From NCBI GenBank assembly GCA_900317025.1, contig ONFG01000014.1, positions 1 to 33,376 of the forward strand: DNA of 33,376 nucleotides, written 5' to 3'. Shown piece after piece: positions 32,807 to 33,376 of the stretch. The position numbers and the translations under genes are program-made. The stretch comes from an uncultured Eubacteriales bacterium (GTDB taxonomy: Bacteria > Bacillota > Clostridia > Oscillospirales > Acutalibacteraceae). The notes beneath the pieces were generated by a model. It was not told the DNA's origin, did not search any database, and worked only from the letters and a program-made list of their open reading frames with translations. Every line of letters starts with the position of its first letter. Positions within the stretch are counted from its first letter, which is position 1.

Positions 32807-33376
32807 ATGAGCAGAGTTTATAATTTTTCAGCAGGTCCGTCTATGCTTCCTGAGGCTGTTTTGAAGAAGGCCGCAGAGGAAATGCTCGACTACGAGGGCT
32901 GCGGTCAGTCCGTAATGGAAATGTCCCACCGCTCCAAGGTGTTCGATAAGATCATCAAGGACGCAGAGCAGCTCGTAAGAGAGCTTATGAACGTGCCGGA
33001 CAACTACAAGGTGCTCTTCCTTCAGGGCGGCGGCTCCTCGCAGTTCACAATGGTAGCTCAGAACCTTATGAACAAGAACAACAAGGCCGACTACATCATC
33101 ACCGGTCAGTGGGCTAAGAAGGCTTGGAAAGAAGCTGCCCGTTACGGCGACGCTAAGGCTGTTGCTTCCTCCGAGGATAAGGTGTTCTCTTACATCCCGA
33201 AGACGACGAGAGCCGACTTCCGCGATGACGCAGACTACGTTTACATCTGCATGAACAACACGATCTACGGAACGGTTTACCACGAGCTTCCCGATACAGG
33301 CGATATCCCGCTCGTAGCTGATATCTCCTCCTGCATCATGTCCGAGCCGATCGACGTTTCCAAGTTCGGTCTTCTC
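32807..33376 (+). CDS. serC: SerC, phosphoserine aminotransferase (5' part, cut by window end)
   Basis: The first 190 codons of a pyridoxal-phosphate aminotransferase that converts 3-phosphohydroxypyruvate and glutamate to phosphoserine (serine synthesis). VYNFSAGPSMLPEAVLKKAA, MLDYEGCGQSVMEMSHRSK, VLFLQGGGSSQFTMVAQNLM, YICMNNTIYGTVY and PLVADISSCIMSEPIDVSKF are typical of SerC. The PLP-binding Lys lies just beyond the window end. TTGGAGG precedes the ATG. The gene runs off the edge, so nothing can be said of its C-terminus or operon partners. Confidence 0.96.
   Translation, partial: MSRVYNFSAGPSMLPEAVLKKAAEEMLDYEGCGQSVMEMSHRSKVFDKIIKDAEQLVRELMNVPDNYKVLFLQGGGSSQFTMVAQNLMNKNNKADYIITGQWAKKAWKEAARYGDAKAVASSEDKVFSYIPKTTRADFRDDADYVYICMNNTIYGTVYHELPDTGDIPLVADISSCIMSEPIDVSKFGLL

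Overview
The window looks like the chromosome of a Gram-positive gut or rumen Firmicute of the Ruminococcus/Oscillospiraceae type. The clues are a complete type I dockerin on an exported CHAP hydrolase, the ftsE-ftsX-M23-S41 cluster, the rimP-nusA-ylxR-ylxQ-infB-rbfA-nrnA-truB cluster, AGGAGG-like ribosome sites with several TTG starts, and roughly 50% GC genes separated by AT-rich gaps. The genus is inferred; no rRNA gene is present. I see no tRNA, CRISPR array, transposase or prophage gene, so this is mostly core genome with a surface-polysaccharide block and repeat-bearing intergenic DNA.

Layout. 1-1191: a minus-strand, membrane-anchored ankyrin-like protein. 1440-2716: a CdaR/PucR-type regulator with its own promoter. 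2794-7394: a divisome cell-wall cluster of FtsE, FtsX, an M23 hydrolase with a coiled coil (EnvC/PcsB role), and an S41 (CtpA-like) protein that has lost its catalytic Ser and Lys and its PDZ domain. 7472-8251: TatD nuclease, ending at a bidirectional terminator shared with the convergent CHAP-dockerin protein (8363-9442), whose linker is encoded by 13 hexamer repeats. 9443-10355: a 0.9-kb non-coding, AT-rich region rich in small repeats.

10356-22522 is a surface-glycopolymer region: a WbpM/CapD-type nucleotide-sugar 4,6-dehydratase, GlmS, a 78-aa conserved-looking protein, then a TagG/TagH-type ABC exporter, a CDP-glycerol phosphotransferase-family protein, a Stealth sugar-phosphate transferase, a YfhO membrane protein and a CsbB/DPM1-type glycosyltransferase. 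Together these suggest amino-sugar precursor supply, assembly and export of a phosphodiester-linked (teichoic-acid-like) polymer, and its extracytoplasmic glycosylation. The two main promoters of the block (near 10255 and 14650) share a nearly identical -10/start region. The second promoter is bracketed by a 14-bp direct repeat and preceded by a palindrome whose near-copy lies in front of glmS. These are the best regulatory leads in the window.

22767-24293: an L,D-transpeptidase. 24376-31903: the translation/transcription-factor cluster rimP-nusA-rnpM(ylxR)-ylxQ-infB, a 357-nt hairpin-rich gap, then rbfA-nrnA-truB. 31932-32477: a small lipoprotein followed by a long RNA-like hairpin. 32651 to the end: promoter, structured leader and the first 190 codons of serC, cut by the window edge.
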